In this document: one piece after another, positions 13,362 through 22,534 of the stretch
Position numbering within the stretch: the stretch's first letter is position 1
Layout: each line of letters opens with the position of its first letter
Program-made: the position numbers and the translations under genes
Notes under the pieces: generated by a model
Database searches by the model: none
Seen by the model: only the letters and a program-made list of their open reading frames with translations
Told to the model about the DNA's origin: nothing
Virus record (IMG/VR): IMGVR_UViG_3300042731_003085
Location: 1 to 61,004 of that record
Length of the DNA stretch: 61,004 nucleotides
Source of the DNA: a virus
Strand: one strand, 5' to 3'

Positions 13362-16300
13362 ATGGCAAATCGTTTTCTTAATAACATAACGATAAATGAT
13401 GCCTATACACTTCCATCTACAGATGGGACTTTAGGGCAAGCAATAGTAACAGATGGTGCGGGTAATTTAACTTTTTCTACTGTTGCTGCAGGAACAGCTG
13501 ACGCTGCTCTGAAAATATCTTTTACAATTAAAAATGTATCTGGTGGAACTCTTAGTGCAGGAACAATAGTTCGTGCTGCGCCCACAACTAATCCACCAGC
13601 AGGAAACGTGTTAGAGGTAGATGTGGCTGATAATTCAGCAGCCTCTACAATGCCCGCTATTGGTATATTGACAGATTCTGTAGCAGATGCGGCAGAAGGT
13701 GATGCAATCGCTTTTGGTAGAGCCTCTGGGTTTTCTACATCAGGATACACTGAAGGAGACCCAATATGGGTTGGATCAAGTGGGGCTTTTGTAGGCACAA
13801 AACCAACAGGTTCTGATTTAATACAAAGGTTTGGTCAGATTGTAAAAGTTCATTCTACCAATGGTAGTATTGAAGTTTTTGGTGCTGGCAGAACAAATGA
13901 TGTTCCTAACCTGTCTCAAGGTAAGATATGGGTAGGTACAGCTACAAATACAGCAGAATCAACTTTAATAGATGTCGATGAGACAAATAATATATTAACG
14001 GTAAACGGTAAAGTATACTACGGTAATGTTTTTTCTCAAGAATCAGACCTACCATCTGCAACTACCTATCACGGGATGTTTGCTCATGTACATGGAACAG
14101 GATATGCATACTATGCTCACGCAGGGTCTTGGGTTAAATTAGCTAAGTTAACAGACATAAACGATTCAACATTAACTGTAACTGCAGGAACTGGATTATC
14201 AGGTGGGGGAACATTTACGACAAATCAATCTTCAGACAGTGCTGTAACTGTTAATTTAGATGATACAGCAGTAACTCCAGGAACTTATGGAGATGCTAAT
14301 AACACTCCACAGATTACAATAGACCAACAAGGTCGTATTACTTCTGCTACAACAGTAACTACTGCAGGATCAGGGTCTGGAGGCGGTGGAGCAGAGCTTT
14401 CTATTGAAAGGAATGTATTTACTGCTACAGCAAATCAAACAGCTTTCACTATATCTTCTGACATAACAGCAAGTTCTAATACACAAGTTTATATTGATGG
14501 TGTATACCAAGCTAAAAGTAATTATACAACAAGCGGATCGGTAGTCACTTTTTCTACAGGAGTTCCTTTAGGTTCAGAAGTAGAAGTAGTACATTTTATA
14601 GCTGTTTATTCAAAAATATATACTGACACATTTACTGGTAATGGTTCTACAACTCAATATACGACTTCTAAAGACGTTTCAGATGAAAATGAAACACAAG
14701 TATATATTGATGGAGTTTATCAATCTAAAGACAACTATACAACTTCTGGCACGACTGTAACATTTTCTACGGCACCACCAAATGGAACTGCAATAGAAGT
14801 GGTTCATTTTGATGCAGCAGAATACACATCCTTAGCATCAAATCAATTTACAGGTACAGGATCACAAACGGCTTTTACATTAACACAATCAGATGTTGAT
14901 GAAGACAGTTCGTTTGTTTTTATTCAGGGTGTTTATCAAGAAAAATCTACATATAGTATAAGCGGATCTACATTAACATTTACCACAGCACCACTTAGTG
15001 GTTATACTATAGAAGTAATAACAGCAGGTGTTGTAGCTAATGTTACATCAAGCCCTGTAACAAGTGTTAATGGACAAACAGGAGCAGTAACTATAGAAAC
15101 ACCACCTGTAACAAGTGTTAATGGACAAACAGGAGTAGTAACTGTAGAAACAGGAACTGACTGGGACACTTCAATTAAAACAGCAAACTTTACAGCTGTA
15201 GCTGGGAAAGGTTATTTTGTAAATACTACAAGTGCAGAAATAACAGTTACAATGCCAAGCTCACCTAGTGCTGGTGACGAAGTGCATTTAGTAGATTATG
15301 CTGGAACAGCTGACACTAATAAAATTATAATAACTTCATCTAATAAAATAAATAGCTCAAATAATAATGTAAAGATTGACTATGAAAGAGGAGGGGTTTC
15401 TTTGGTTTATTCGGATTCTACTCAAGGCTGGTTAGCTTATAATGCCGCTAATGAAACTGCAACTTCTTTAGTTAATGACCCTATTCTTTTAAATGTTGAT
15501 TATTTAGTTGTTGCTGGAGGTGGCTCTGGTGGAATTTCTGGAGGAGGTGGAGGAGGTGCTGGAGGTTTAAGAACGTCTTATTCAAATTCATCATCTTTAT
15601 CTGGACATACTGAGTCATCTTTGTCAGTACCAGCAAATACAGATATTACTGTAACAGTTGGAGCTGGAGGAGCTTCTAAGTCTGGTGCTGGAAGTGGACA
15701 AGCTGGAAATACTGGTGACGATGGGGGAGATTCGATTTTTTCTACAATTACTTCAACTGGAGGCGGTGGAGGTCGTGCAAGACCAGCTGGCTCACCATAC
15801 ACAACCCTAGTTGGTAGAGATGGTGGTTCTGGTGGTGGTGCAGCGAGTCCATATAGTAAGGGCAGTTCTGCTGTACAAGGAGGGTCAGCTGTAACAAGTC
15901 CAGTAGTTCAAGGATATGATGGAGGCGATGGAAACTGGTTTGCTTCTGGGTATCAAGCTATGAGCGGTGGAGGCGGAGGCGGTGCTGGGCAAGCTGGTGC
16001 TGATGGTGCAAATCAAGCTCAAGGAGCTGATGGAGGAGATGGTTTAGCTGTTTCTATTACTGGTTCTTCAGTTACTTACGCTGGCGGAGGCGCTGGCGAT
16101 GGTGCAAATGGACCACCTGGCGGAGCTGGAGGAGCTGGAGGCGGCGGTGCTGGAGGCTATGGTCCAAATTATACTACTAATTTTAATTTTATAAGCGGAA
16201 CTTCTGGAACAGTAAATACCGGAGGAGGTGGAGGAGGTGCTTCAGATGGCAGTTCTGGAGCAGGAGGCTCTGGCATTGTTATAGTACGCTATCCAAACAC

Positions 16301-16418
16301 TTACACAATAACAGAGACTACAAGCCCAGCAGTTTTAACGTTCTCAACTGCCACAGATGGCTCGGACAAAGTAACAACATTTACAGCTGGAACAAGTGGA
16401 ACAATTCAATTTAGTTAA
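13362..16418 (+). CDS. large fibre with glycine-rich receptor-binding domain
   Basis: 1018 aa. N-terminal NRFLNNITINDAYTLPSTDG resembles fibre starts. Residues about 345-560 carry three copies of a beta-repeat (FTGNGSTTQYTTS...VYIDGVYQSKDNY...IEVVHF). Residues about 560-600 repeat VTSVNGQTG twice. Residues about 707-985 are extremely glycine-rich, starting VDYLVVAGGGSGG and ending GSGIVIVRYP, matching the glycine-rich domain seen in phage fibre tips; a poly-Gly-II sandwich as in phage S16 adhesin gp38 is a structural analogy, not shown here. Loops between Gly runs would contact the receptor. Likely a main host-range determinant. Confidence 0.88.
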   Translation: MANRFLNNITINDAYTLPSTDGTLGQAIVTDGAGNLTFSTVAAGTADAALKISFTIKNVSGGTLSAGTIVRAAPTTNPPAGNVLEVDVADNSAASTMPAIGILTDSVADAAEGDAIAFGRASGFSTSGYTEGDPIWVGSSGAFVGTKPTGSDLIQRFGQIVKVHSTNGSIEVFGAGRTNDVPNLSQGKIWVGTATNTAESTLIDVDETNNILTVNGKVYYGNVFSQESDLPSATTYHGMFAHVHGTGYAYYAHAGSWVKLAKLTDINDSTLTVTAGTGLSGGGTFTTNQSSDSAVTVNLDDTAVTPGTYGDANNTPQITIDQQGRITSATTVTTAGSGSGGGGAELSIERNVFTATANQTAFTISSDITASSNTQVYIDGVYQAKSNYTTSGSVVTFSTGVPLGSEVEVVHFIAVYSKIYTDTFTGNGSTTQYTTSKDVSDENETQVYIDGVYQSKDNYTTSGTTVTFSTAPPNGTAIEVVHFDAAEYTSLASNQFTGTGSQTAFTLTQSDVDEDSSFVFIQGVYQEKSTYSISGSTLTFTTAPLSGYTIEVITAGVVANVTSSPVTSVNGQTGAVTIETPPVTSVNGQTGVVTVETGTDWDTSIKTANFTAVAGKGYFVNTTSAEITVTMPSSPSAGDEVHLVDYAGTADTNKIIITSSNKINSSNNNVKIDYERGGVSLVYSDSTQGWLAYNAANETATSLVNDPILLNVDYLVVAGGGSGGISGGGGGGAGGLRTSYSNSSSLSGHTESSLSVPANTDITVTVGAGGASKSGAGSGQAGNTGDDGGDSIFSTITSTGGGGGRARPAGSPYTTLVGRDGGSGGGAASPYSKGSSAVQGGSAVTSPVVQGYDGGDGNWFASGYQAMSGGGGGGAGQAGADGANQAQGADGGDGLAVSITGSSVTYAGGGAGDGANGPPGGAGGAGGGGAGGYGPNYTTNFNFISGTSGTVNTGGGGGGASDGSSGAGGSGIVIVRYPNTYTITETTSPAVLTFSTATDGSDKVTTFTAGTSGTIQFS
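15054..15150 (+). repeat. 51-nt period direct repeat in the fibre gene
   Basis: Two 46-nt copies beginning CCTGTAACAAGTGTTAATGG lie at 15054-15099 and 15105-15150, differing at two bases. They encode PVTSVNGQTGxVTxET twice. The length (17 codons) keeps the frame, so copy number could change without disrupting the fibre. Confidence 0.85.
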
Positions 16419-16420
16419 TT

Positions 16421-16789
16421 ATGGCTCATTATGCACTTTTAAATTATAATAATATTGTAACTAAAGTTATAACTGGAAAAGATGAAGATTCTGTACATTA
16501 TAATATGGAATTAGTTTATCAAGACATGTTTAAGCAAGTTTGTAAAAGAACTTCCTATAATACTATAGGAGGCATCCATAAATTAGGAGGAACGCCTTTT
16601 AGAAAAAACTATGCTGGGATAGGATATACATACGATGAAAGCCGAGATGCATTCATCCCTCCAAAACCATTTGATAGCTGGACACTAAACGAAACTAGCT
16701 GTCTTTGGGAGGCCCCTGTAGCTTATCCTACAGACGGGAAAGCATATGAATGGAATGAAGAAGAACAACAATGGGATTTAATAACTTAA
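16421..16789 (+). CDS. conserved fibre-associated protein (AGIGYTYDE..DAFIPPKP type)
   Basis: 122 aa. It has the very characteristic motif block KNYAGIGYTYDESRDAFIPP then PFDSWTLNE and YEWNEEEQQWDL, shared by a family common in cyanophages and other marine phages and often found next to fibre genes. The N-terminal MAHYALLNYNNIVTKVITGK also fits. Function has not been defined to my knowledge; a fibre cap, chaperone or virion decoration role is suggested by position 2 nt after the large fibre. Confidence 0.85.
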   Translation: MAHYALLNYNNIVTKVITGKDEDSVHYNMELVYQDMFKQVCKRTSYNTIGGIHKLGGTPFRKNYAGIGYTYDESRDAFIPPKPFDSWTLNETSCLWEAPVAYPTDGKAYEWNEEEQQWDLIT

Positions 16790-16798
16790 AATAAAAAA

Positions 16799-17149
16799 AT
16801 GGCACTAACTAAAGTAACATCAGCGGTATTAAATGACGATGCCGTATCATATGACAAGCTTGGGGCTGAATTTACAACAGCAGCAACTATATCTGCTAGT
16901 GCTGTTGATTTTAGTACAGCCCAAGTATTTACAAAAACACTATCAGCAGATACCACATTAACATTTTCAAATGTATCAACAGGTATGGTGAAAGATCTTG
17001 TAATTACAGGATCGTTTGTATTAACTTTACCTGCATCTGTAAAAGTTATATCTGGAACATATGACGGCTCAGTAAGTAATCTGATTCAGATTGCTGTAAC
17101 AAATGGAGCTACAGAACAATGGGCAACAATTAGTAAAGCAGCAACATAA
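16799..17149 (+). CDS. small tail fibre-like protein
   Basis: 116 aa. N-terminus MALTKVTSAVLNDDAVSYDK is the common attachment motif of marine phage fibres, followed by a beta-rich, Thr/Ser/Val-rich body with no membrane segment or cysteine. It resembles the N-terminal part of larger fibres (e.g. MAQTKIKSGQLDLSG in 5641-9555), so it may form a short trimeric spike or adaptor. Its last base overlaps the next start (TAATG). Confidence 0.75.
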   Translation: MALTKVTSAVLNDDAVSYDKLGAEFTTAATISASAVDFSTAQVFTKTLSADTTLTFSNVSTGMVKDLVITGSFVLTLPASVKVISGTYDGSVSNLIQIAVTNGATEQWATISKAAT

Positions 17150-17628
17150 TGGCAACAAAAGCAATAAATAAAAACGGAACAATAAAGGTATATCAAGGAG
17201 TACCAAAAGTATTGTATGCATCGAATGGAACACATTTAAATGCTCCAGCTATGAGTGATGTTTCTTTAAGAGAAGCTGGATTATTTGATGTCGTTTTACC
17301 TACGGACTATAATTCTGCTATACATGATCTAAGTGATATATTTTGGGATTCAGAAAATACTGTATTTACTTATACAAAAAGTAATAAAACTTGGGATCAG
17401 AGTTTAGCTGATATGAAAGCAGCAAAGATTGTAAATCTAAAATCTGTTTACAAATCAAAGCTTGCAGAAACAGATTGGTATACAAGCAGAAAATCAGAAT
17501 TAGGAACTGCAATACCTCAAGATATTTTAGATGCAAGAGCAGCTCTTAGGACAGAGTGCAATACAAAAGAAGCAGAAATAAACGCAAAAACAACTAAGGC
17601 TCAAGTAGTTCTTTATAATATAAATTAA
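17149..17628 (+). CDS. fibre assembly chaperone-like protein
   Basis: 159 aa. The C-terminal half (LADMKAAKIVNLKSVYKSKL, then AETDWYTSRKSELGT and DILDARAALRTECNTKE) resembles helical tail-fibre assembly chaperone/DUF4376-like regions, where LK...KL..TDWY..RK...G is typical. The N-terminal half is beta-rich. It is placed between fibre genes, just before the second large adhesin, which fits a chaperone for that fibre. TAATG coupling links it to the gene before. Confidence 0.72.
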   Translation: MATKAINKNGTIKVYQGVPKVLYASNGTHLNAPAMSDVSLREAGLFDVVLPTDYNSAIHDLSDIFWDSENTVFTYTKSNKTWDQSLADMKAAKIVNLKSVYKSKLAETDWYTSRKSELGTAIPQDILDARAALRTECNTKEAEINAKTTKAQVVLYNIN

Positions 17629-17633
17629 TATTA

Positions 17634-20600
17634 ATGCTTGGTAAGAGGCTTATAAAATCAGGTGCAGAAGCAACAAGCGGAGCAAATACTTTTGCTTCAG
17701 AAAACTTTAATACAGTTCTTTATGCAGGTAGCAGCACTACACAACGTATAGGTGGGTTTATAAATAGAGGTGCTGTATTTAATGGGAGTAGTAGTTATAT
17801 TTCTGCATCGAATCCTTTAGGAACAGGAAATGTTGCTTATTCTGTTAGTGCTTGGGTTTACTTAAACACATCTTCCCATACGGCAGGAATTTATACAATT
17901 TGGGATGGCGGAACTAATGTGGGAACTTATTTGTTTTTTAAAGTAGAAGGAGGTAAAATATCAATAGGTAATTATGGTTCTTCCGTAACTTCTGTTAATA
18001 GCTTGTCTGTCGGTCAATGGGTACACGTTGCGGTTACAAGAGATACAAGTAACAATGTTGTATTATATGTAAACGGCTCATCTGATACAACAGGAACTTT
18101 ATCCTTGAATTTAGGAAATCATTCGCCAAAAATCGGAGCATTAGATACTACCACACAAAATCTTAACGGCAAAATAGACCAAGTAAGAATATTTAATAAA
18201 GCATTATCTTCTTCAGAAATAACAACTCTATATGGAGAAACCCACTCATCTACTACAATATCAACTACAGATATATTTAATGATAATAGTGGAGTTGCTT
18301 TATACCAATTAGATGGTAATGCAAATGATACAGGACTTGTATCAGCAGGGACTATTGTAAGTTCTAATAAAATTATAGATTTAAATGTAGACAGTTATAC
18401 AAGCGGCACTACTATAGATGATTCTACTTCAAATAATAACGATGCTACAATAGTTGGAGATGTTAGTTATGATAATTGGTTAGGTAGAGGTAGATTTGAT
18501 TTACAAGGTTCTAGTGATTACTTAAAAATAGATGCAAGTACAACATTTAATGGTGCTACTGATTTAACGCTAGAGGGTTGGTTTAGACCTGATAATTTAA
18601 CTGCTGTAGACCACTTTTTTTCAATATACGATGGAGGAGGTAGTAGTAAACTTTATGTACGATTAAATGATGCTGATGGGGACATTGACGCATTTGCTTA
18701 CACTGCATCTGTTGGAACTGCTGCAAATTTAATAACAGGTAATTCAGCAGTTAGAGTACAAGCAAATAAATGGAATCATATTGTAATGACTTATGCAGAT
18801 GGTGGAAGTGGAAAAATGGCTGTATATATAAATGGTGATTTAGCAGGTTCAACTACCCCTGTTGGAGCTATAAACACAGCAGGAACTGAAGATTTATATA
18901 TTGGAGTATTAAAAAATTATATTGGCACTTATGATTTTGATGGAGAAGTAGGTGAAATAAGAGCTTATAGTAGTGCATTAACTGCATCTGAAGTTTTACA
19001 AAACTTTAATGCTACAAGATATTATTACGCTGCTTATGATGGAACTGCATCTAATATAACTTACCAAGAAGCTACGAAATTTGCCCCTGATATGGTTTGG
19101 ATTAAAGACAGAACTTTAGGATATTCTCATTCATTACAAGATACTGTAAGAGGTCCTGGCACTTCAACTTCTTTATATCCAGATTTAACTTCAGCTGAAG
19201 GCACTTATGGTGCATACGGGCAAATTAGTGCTTTTAATACAAATGGATTTACAGTGGCAAGTGGTGGGCACTCACAATATGGCTATGCACAAGTAAATGA
19301 AAGTGGAAAAAACTACGTTGCTTGGTGCTTTAATGCAGGTAGTGAAAGTTCAGCATCTAACACAGATGGAACAATTACAAGTACAGTAAAAGCTAATACA
19401 GATGCAGGGTTTAGTATTGTAAATTTTACATCAAGTTTTAATGTTACTCAAACTGCAGGACACGGATTATCTTCTACTCCTGAAATGATTATTATTAAGC
19501 ACGTTAATAATTCATCAAATTGGTATGTTTGGACAAAAGATTTGACATCTGGAAATTCACTTGCATTAAATTCAACAAGAGGAGAAAATACTGATTTAGC
19601 TTTTACTGTTAATTCAAGTAATTTTACAACAAATTGGTCTAATACAAGTTATGAGTACATCGCCTACTGCTTCCATTCAGTACCAGATTACCAAAAAATA
19701 GGTACTTATACTTCAGCATATCCTAATACAACTCACGTTGAAACAGGATTTGAACCTGCTTTTGTGCTTATAAAATCTCACAATCAGCCAAGAAATTGGT
19801 GTATTCACGACAATAAAAGAAAAGTTACAAATACAGACCAAAGGCAACTTTATGCAAATTTAGCTAATTCAGAAGCAGATATTGATGACCAAATTGAATT
19901 TACATCTAATGGTTTTTTAATTAGAGGTGGGTCAAATGATTTAGATGGAGGGTCATCTTACAGTTACATTTACCTTGCAATAGCAGCAGACCCAGATACT
20001 ACTACTCCAACAGTAACAGATAGCTTTGATGTTGTTACTTATACAGGGAATGGGGGAACTCAAAGTATTGAAACGGATTTCAAACCTGACTTGGTTTGGA
20101 TAAAGAATAGGGATTACTCAAGTGGAATTAATCATTTTTTATCTGATTCAGTTAGGGGTGGTCAACAAAGATTGTCTTCCAGTTCTACAAATGCTCAAGT
20201 TGACTTATCACCTTACGGAGATGGTATTATGTCTTTTGATTCGAATGGTTTTACCATTGCGGATGACCTTAACGGAGATAATGGCATAAATGGTCAAGTA
20301 GGGGGTACATATGGCTCTTCTTATGTTGCTTGGTGTTGGAAAGCAGGAGACCACGATGATAATCTCCCACAGATAAATACAGAAGGAACTATTGAGAGTA
20401 CAGTTTCAGTAAATGATGCAGCAGGATTTTCTATTGTGAAGTACGTTGGCAACGCTACAGATAATGCTACTGTGGGAACAGGTTTATCGAGTGCTGCTGA
20501 ATTAGTAATAGTTAAAGATTTGGATAATGCAAATTACTGGGTAGTAGGCGGCTCTGTAGTAGGAAATGGTAAAACATTATATTTAAATGATACTAGTGCT

Positions 20601-21020
20601 TCATTAACAAGGGATAGAGTAAAAAGCGTACAATCAAATACGTTTACATTAGGAAGTCATTTTGAATCTAATGGAAATAACGTAAACTTTATAGCCTACT
20701 GTTGGTATTCAGTTACAGGACATAGTAAGATAGGGAGTTATACAGGAGCAACAGGAAGTGTTAGTGTAACAACAGGATTTCAGCCAAGATTTTTGTTAAT
20801 TAAAAAGACAAATACTTCTACTAATGGAGATTGGTCTATATTTGATTCAACAAGAGATACAAGTAGTAATAACTTCCAATTATTCCCAAATCAAAATTAT
20901 GCTGAAATACAAAGAAGTAATTTAGTTACTTATAATTCAGATGGATTTACAATTAACAACAATACAGTACATCAACTAAATAATAGTGGTGATACATACA
21001 TATATATGGCATTTAAATAA
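17634..21020 (+). CDS. second large adhesin with two LamG domains and tail repeats
   Basis: 1128 aa paralogue of 5641-9555. N-terminal MLGKRLIKSGAEATSGANTF is a fibre-type start. Two LamG/concanavalin-like domains follow (about 43-205 ending KALSSSEITTLY, and about 255-465), then the repeat type YTGNGGTQSIETDFKPDLVW...DSNGFT...SYVAWCWKAG, ending YIYMAFK as in the paralogue. It lacks the IPT, Ig-like and SPRY-like regions of the first copy. Likely glycan binding at the host surface. Blocks of identical DNA (e.g. 20700-20741 with 9250-9291) show past or continuing exchange between the two genes. Confidence 0.9.
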   Translation: MLGKRLIKSGAEATSGANTFASENFNTVLYAGSSTTQRIGGFINRGAVFNGSSSYISASNPLGTGNVAYSVSAWVYLNTSSHTAGIYTIWDGGTNVGTYLFFKVEGGKISIGNYGSSVTSVNSLSVGQWVHVAVTRDTSNNVVLYVNGSSDTTGTLSLNLGNHSPKIGALDTTTQNLNGKIDQVRIFNKALSSSEITTLYGETHSSTTISTTDIFNDNSGVALYQLDGNANDTGLVSAGTIVSSNKIIDLNVDSYTSGTTIDDSTSNNNDATIVGDVSYDNWLGRGRFDLQGSSDYLKIDASTTFNGATDLTLEGWFRPDNLTAVDHFFSIYDGGGSSKLYVRLNDADGDIDAFAYTASVGTAANLITGNSAVRVQANKWNHIVMTYADGGSGKMAVYINGDLAGSTTPVGAINTAGTEDLYIGVLKNYIGTYDFDGEVGEIRAYSSALTASEVLQNFNATRYYYAAYDGTASNITYQEATKFAPDMVWIKDRTLGYSHSLQDTVRGPGTSTSLYPDLTSAEGTYGAYGQISAFNTNGFTVASGGHSQYGYAQVNESGKNYVAWCFNAGSESSASNTDGTITSTVKANTDAGFSIVNFTSSFNVTQTAGHGLSSTPEMIIIKHVNNSSNWYVWTKDLTSGNSLALNSTRGENTDLAFTVNSSNFTTNWSNTSYEYIAYCFHSVPDYQKIGTYTSAYPNTTHVETGFEPAFVLIKSHNQPRNWCIHDNKRKVTNTDQRQLYANLANSEADIDDQIEFTSNGFLIRGGSNDLDGGSSYSYIYLAIAADPDTTTPTVTDSFDVVTYTGNGGTQSIETDFKPDLVWIKNRDYSSGINHFLSDSVRGGQQRLSSSSTNAQVDLSPYGDGIMSFDSNGFTIADDLNGDNGINGQVGGTYGSSYVAWCWKAGDHDDNLPQINTEGTIESTVSVNDAAGFSIVKYVGNATDNATVGTGLSSAAELVIVKDLDNANYWVVGGSVVGNGKTLYLNDTSASLTRDRVKSVQSNTFTLGSHFESNGNNVNFIAYCWYSVTGHSKIGSYTGATGSVSVTTGFQPRFLLIKKTNTSTNGDWSIFDSTRDTSSNNFQLFPNQNYAEIQRSNLVTYNSDGFTINNNTVHQLNNSGDTYIYMAFK

Positions 21021-21310
21021 TGAAAAAAATATATAACATAATATTATTCTCGTTTTTTTGTTTTACTATAGGATATAGTCAAAAAAACGACAGCCATATA
21101 GTAAGCTCTCCTACAGAGAGGCTTAAGATGGTATTATATTCTGAAGGAAAACCTGTAGCAGAAGGAAGTGTATTAGTTGTAAATGGAGATTTAATTAATG
21201 ATGGGATGTTTATTATATACAAGCCAGACGGTAGTGTATATCAAACAGTTCATTATGATATGGGTAAAATCGTTAAAGTGACAGATTTTACAGACAATGA
21301 AAAAATGTAA
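21020..21310 (+). CDS. secreted/periplasmic protein with MORN-like repeat
   Basis: 96 aa; the start overlaps the adhesin stop (TAATG). An N-terminal signal peptide (KKIYNIILFSFFCFTIGYSQ) with cleavage after GYS, followed by Q, is typical of flavobacterial exported proteins. The mature part contains VNGDLINDGMFIIYKPDGSV and YDMGKIVKV, resembling one MORN_2/YwqK-type repeat. An exported product among tail genes could act in superinfection exclusion or lysis, or be a virion piece; all are inference. It may be a captured host gene. Confidence 0.7.
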   Translation: MKKIYNIILFSFFCFTIGYSQKNDSHIVSSPTERLKMVLYSEGKPVAEGSVLVVNGDLINDGMFIIYKPDGSVYQTVHYDMGKIVKVTDFTDNEKM

Positions 21311-21528
21311 TGAATTATATTAGAAAAATATCAGTTGGCTCTGATTATAAAAACGCCATGCATTATGTTGTAGATCAAGATGTGATGGGTGGAAAGTGGA
21401 AAATACATGCGGTTTCCCAAGATGAAGAAGGATATCATCTATGGATACAAAAAGATGAGGAGATAAAAAAATGGAAATTTTTTAATCAAAACACTCCAAT
21501 AACAATAGAATATAATGTTAACTTTTAG
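21310..21528 (+). CDS. 72-aa conserved-looking hypothetical
   Basis: Start overlaps the previous stop. Sequence MNYIRKISVGSDYKNAMHYV, then GGKWKIHAVSQDEEGYHLWI and a C-terminal PITIEYNVNF. I recognise the overall pattern (YIRKISVGxDYKNAMHY.V...V.GG...IH......Y..WI...) as recurrent in flavophage and marine phage genomes, without a known role. It has no membrane segment or metal motif. It overlaps the next gene by 14 nt. Confidence 0.75.
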   Translation: MNYIRKISVGSDYKNAMHYVVDQDVMGGKWKIHAVSQDEEGYHLWIQKDEEIKKWKFFNQNTPITIEYNVNF

Positions 21529-22075
21529 ACCTACACGTTCGTTTTTAATAACACCGAAAAACAATCAAGAATACAACAGAGAGAAGGGTGGAGTTATAGT
21601 CACCTCATCTATAGAAAGTGCCAAAGATGTAAATAGATTTGGTATTATAAAAAAAACTCCATTATACTATGATGGCGACCTTGTAGAAGGTGACGAGGTC
21701 GTACTGCATCACAATGTATTTAGATCATATTACGATATGAAAGGATATGAAAGAAAAAGCAAAGAGTATTTTAAAGATAATTTATATTTAGTTGATGAAT
21801 CAAAAATATATCTAGTAAAAAGAAAAAAAGGATATTTAAGTTTTGATGATTATTGTTTTGTATCACCGAAAGGAGAAGAAAATTTAGAGGTGTCTTTAGG
21901 GTCTTACGAACTTCATAAAGGAACTGTGAAATTTGTAAATCCAAATATAATAAATCAAGGCATAGAAGAGGGGATGGAAGTTGGATATACAAAAGATAGC
22001 GAATATGAATTTGAAATTGAAGGAGAGCTTTTATATAGAATGAAAAGAAAGGATATATGTGTTAAATTTTTTTAA
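21515..22075 (+). CDS. GroES-like fold protein, second candidate co-chaperonin
   Basis: 186 aa. The N-terminal 100 residues show a GroES-type arrangement: GGVIVTSSIESAKDVNRFG (mobile-loop-like), GIIKKTPLYYDGDLVEGDEV (the G-V...V..GD.V pattern), then VVLHHNVFRSYYDMKG, and FKDNLYLVDESKIYLVKRK. Similar marine phage proteins (HHNVFRxYYD...SxxxFKDNLYxVD..qIY) have been suggested to adopt a chaperonin-10 fold; I cannot test this here. The remaining 80 residues are extra. It lies far from the groEL/groES pair, before the packaging genes, so it may serve virion assembly. Confidence 0.6.
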   Translation: MLTFRPTRSFLITPKNNQEYNREKGGVIVTSSIESAKDVNRFGIIKKTPLYYDGDLVEGDEVVLHHNVFRSYYDMKGYERKSKEYFKDNLYLVDESKIYLVKRKKGYLSFDDYCFVSPKGEENLEVSLGSYELHKGTVKFVNPNIINQGIEEGMEVGYTKDSEYEFEIEGELLYRMKRKDICVKFF

Positions 22076-22076
22076 A

Positions 22077-22316
22077 ATGCAAGATTCTTTTATAAAAAAC
22101 AATTTATCTATTGTTGTATCTTTTGTTGTTGCGGTTTTTACAGCAGGAGGTGTTTTTTCAGAATTTACTTCTTTAAAAGATGAAATAAATTTAGTACATG
22201 ATAGATTAGATGAAAAAATATTAGTGATAGAAAATTTAGAAAAACGTATATTAGACATTGAAAAAAAATCAGAATACGAAAGAGGTCTTTTTGAATCAAG
22301 AAAAAAATTAAAATGA
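22077..22316 (+). CDS. single-TM coiled-coil protein, inner-membrane spanin-like
   Basis: 79 aa from ATG at 22077, just after the previous stop; an earlier in-frame ATG (22059) lies inside that gene. A hydrophobic segment (about 12-31, LSIVVSFVVAVFTAGGVFS) precedes a heptad-rich coiled coil (LVHDRLDEKILVIENLEKRI) and a basic end. This is the architecture of an i-spanin (membrane anchor plus periplasmic coiled coil), and a lipoprotein-like gene follows in an overlapping frame. A structural tail-membrane protein is an alternative. Confidence 0.62.
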   Translation: MQDSFIKNNLSIVVSFVVAVFTAGGVFSEFTSLKDEINLVHDRLDEKILVIENLEKRILDIEKKSEYERGLFESRKKLK

Positions 22317-22534
22317 GTAGTGAAATTAAAATAAAATCAAACGGATTAAGAAACGAATTGAAGGAAATACGTAAAAGTATTGACAAACTAACCAACGCTA
22401 TTATTATGGCACAAACAAACAAACATGATAAAAACAATTTATATTTTAGCTGCGACCCTAATGACGATGGGGTGCGGTGGACAGAAACATCTACGGATGG
22501 AAGCTTACAAACAAATGACGAAAGACGTTTGTAG
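22313..22534 (+). CDS. 73-aa hypothetical, coiled-coil N-terminus
   Basis: The start overlaps the previous stop (ATGA). Residues 1-35 form an amphipathic helix (MSSEIKIKSNGLRNELKEIR then KSIDKLTNAIIMAQ). After residue 38 the composition is irregular, as expected where the frame is shared with the lipoprotein-like gene starting at 22425 (110 nt shared). Real translation is likely because of the coupling, but the C-terminal half may be an accident of overlap. No family recognised. Confidence 0.5.
   Translation: MSSEIKIKSNGLRNELKEIRKSIDKLTNAIIMAQTNKHDKNNLYFSCDPNDDGVRWTETSTDGSLQTNDERRL

Noticed and set aside
13403-13798. 131-codon minus-strand frame in the fibre gene
   Set aside because: Antisense shadow of Thr/Ala-rich fibre coding sequence, no start context.
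5641-21020. Diversity-generating retroelement acting on the adhesins
   Set aside because: No reverse transcriptase, no template repeat with adenine-specific variation is seen; shared blocks are better explained by duplication and recombination.
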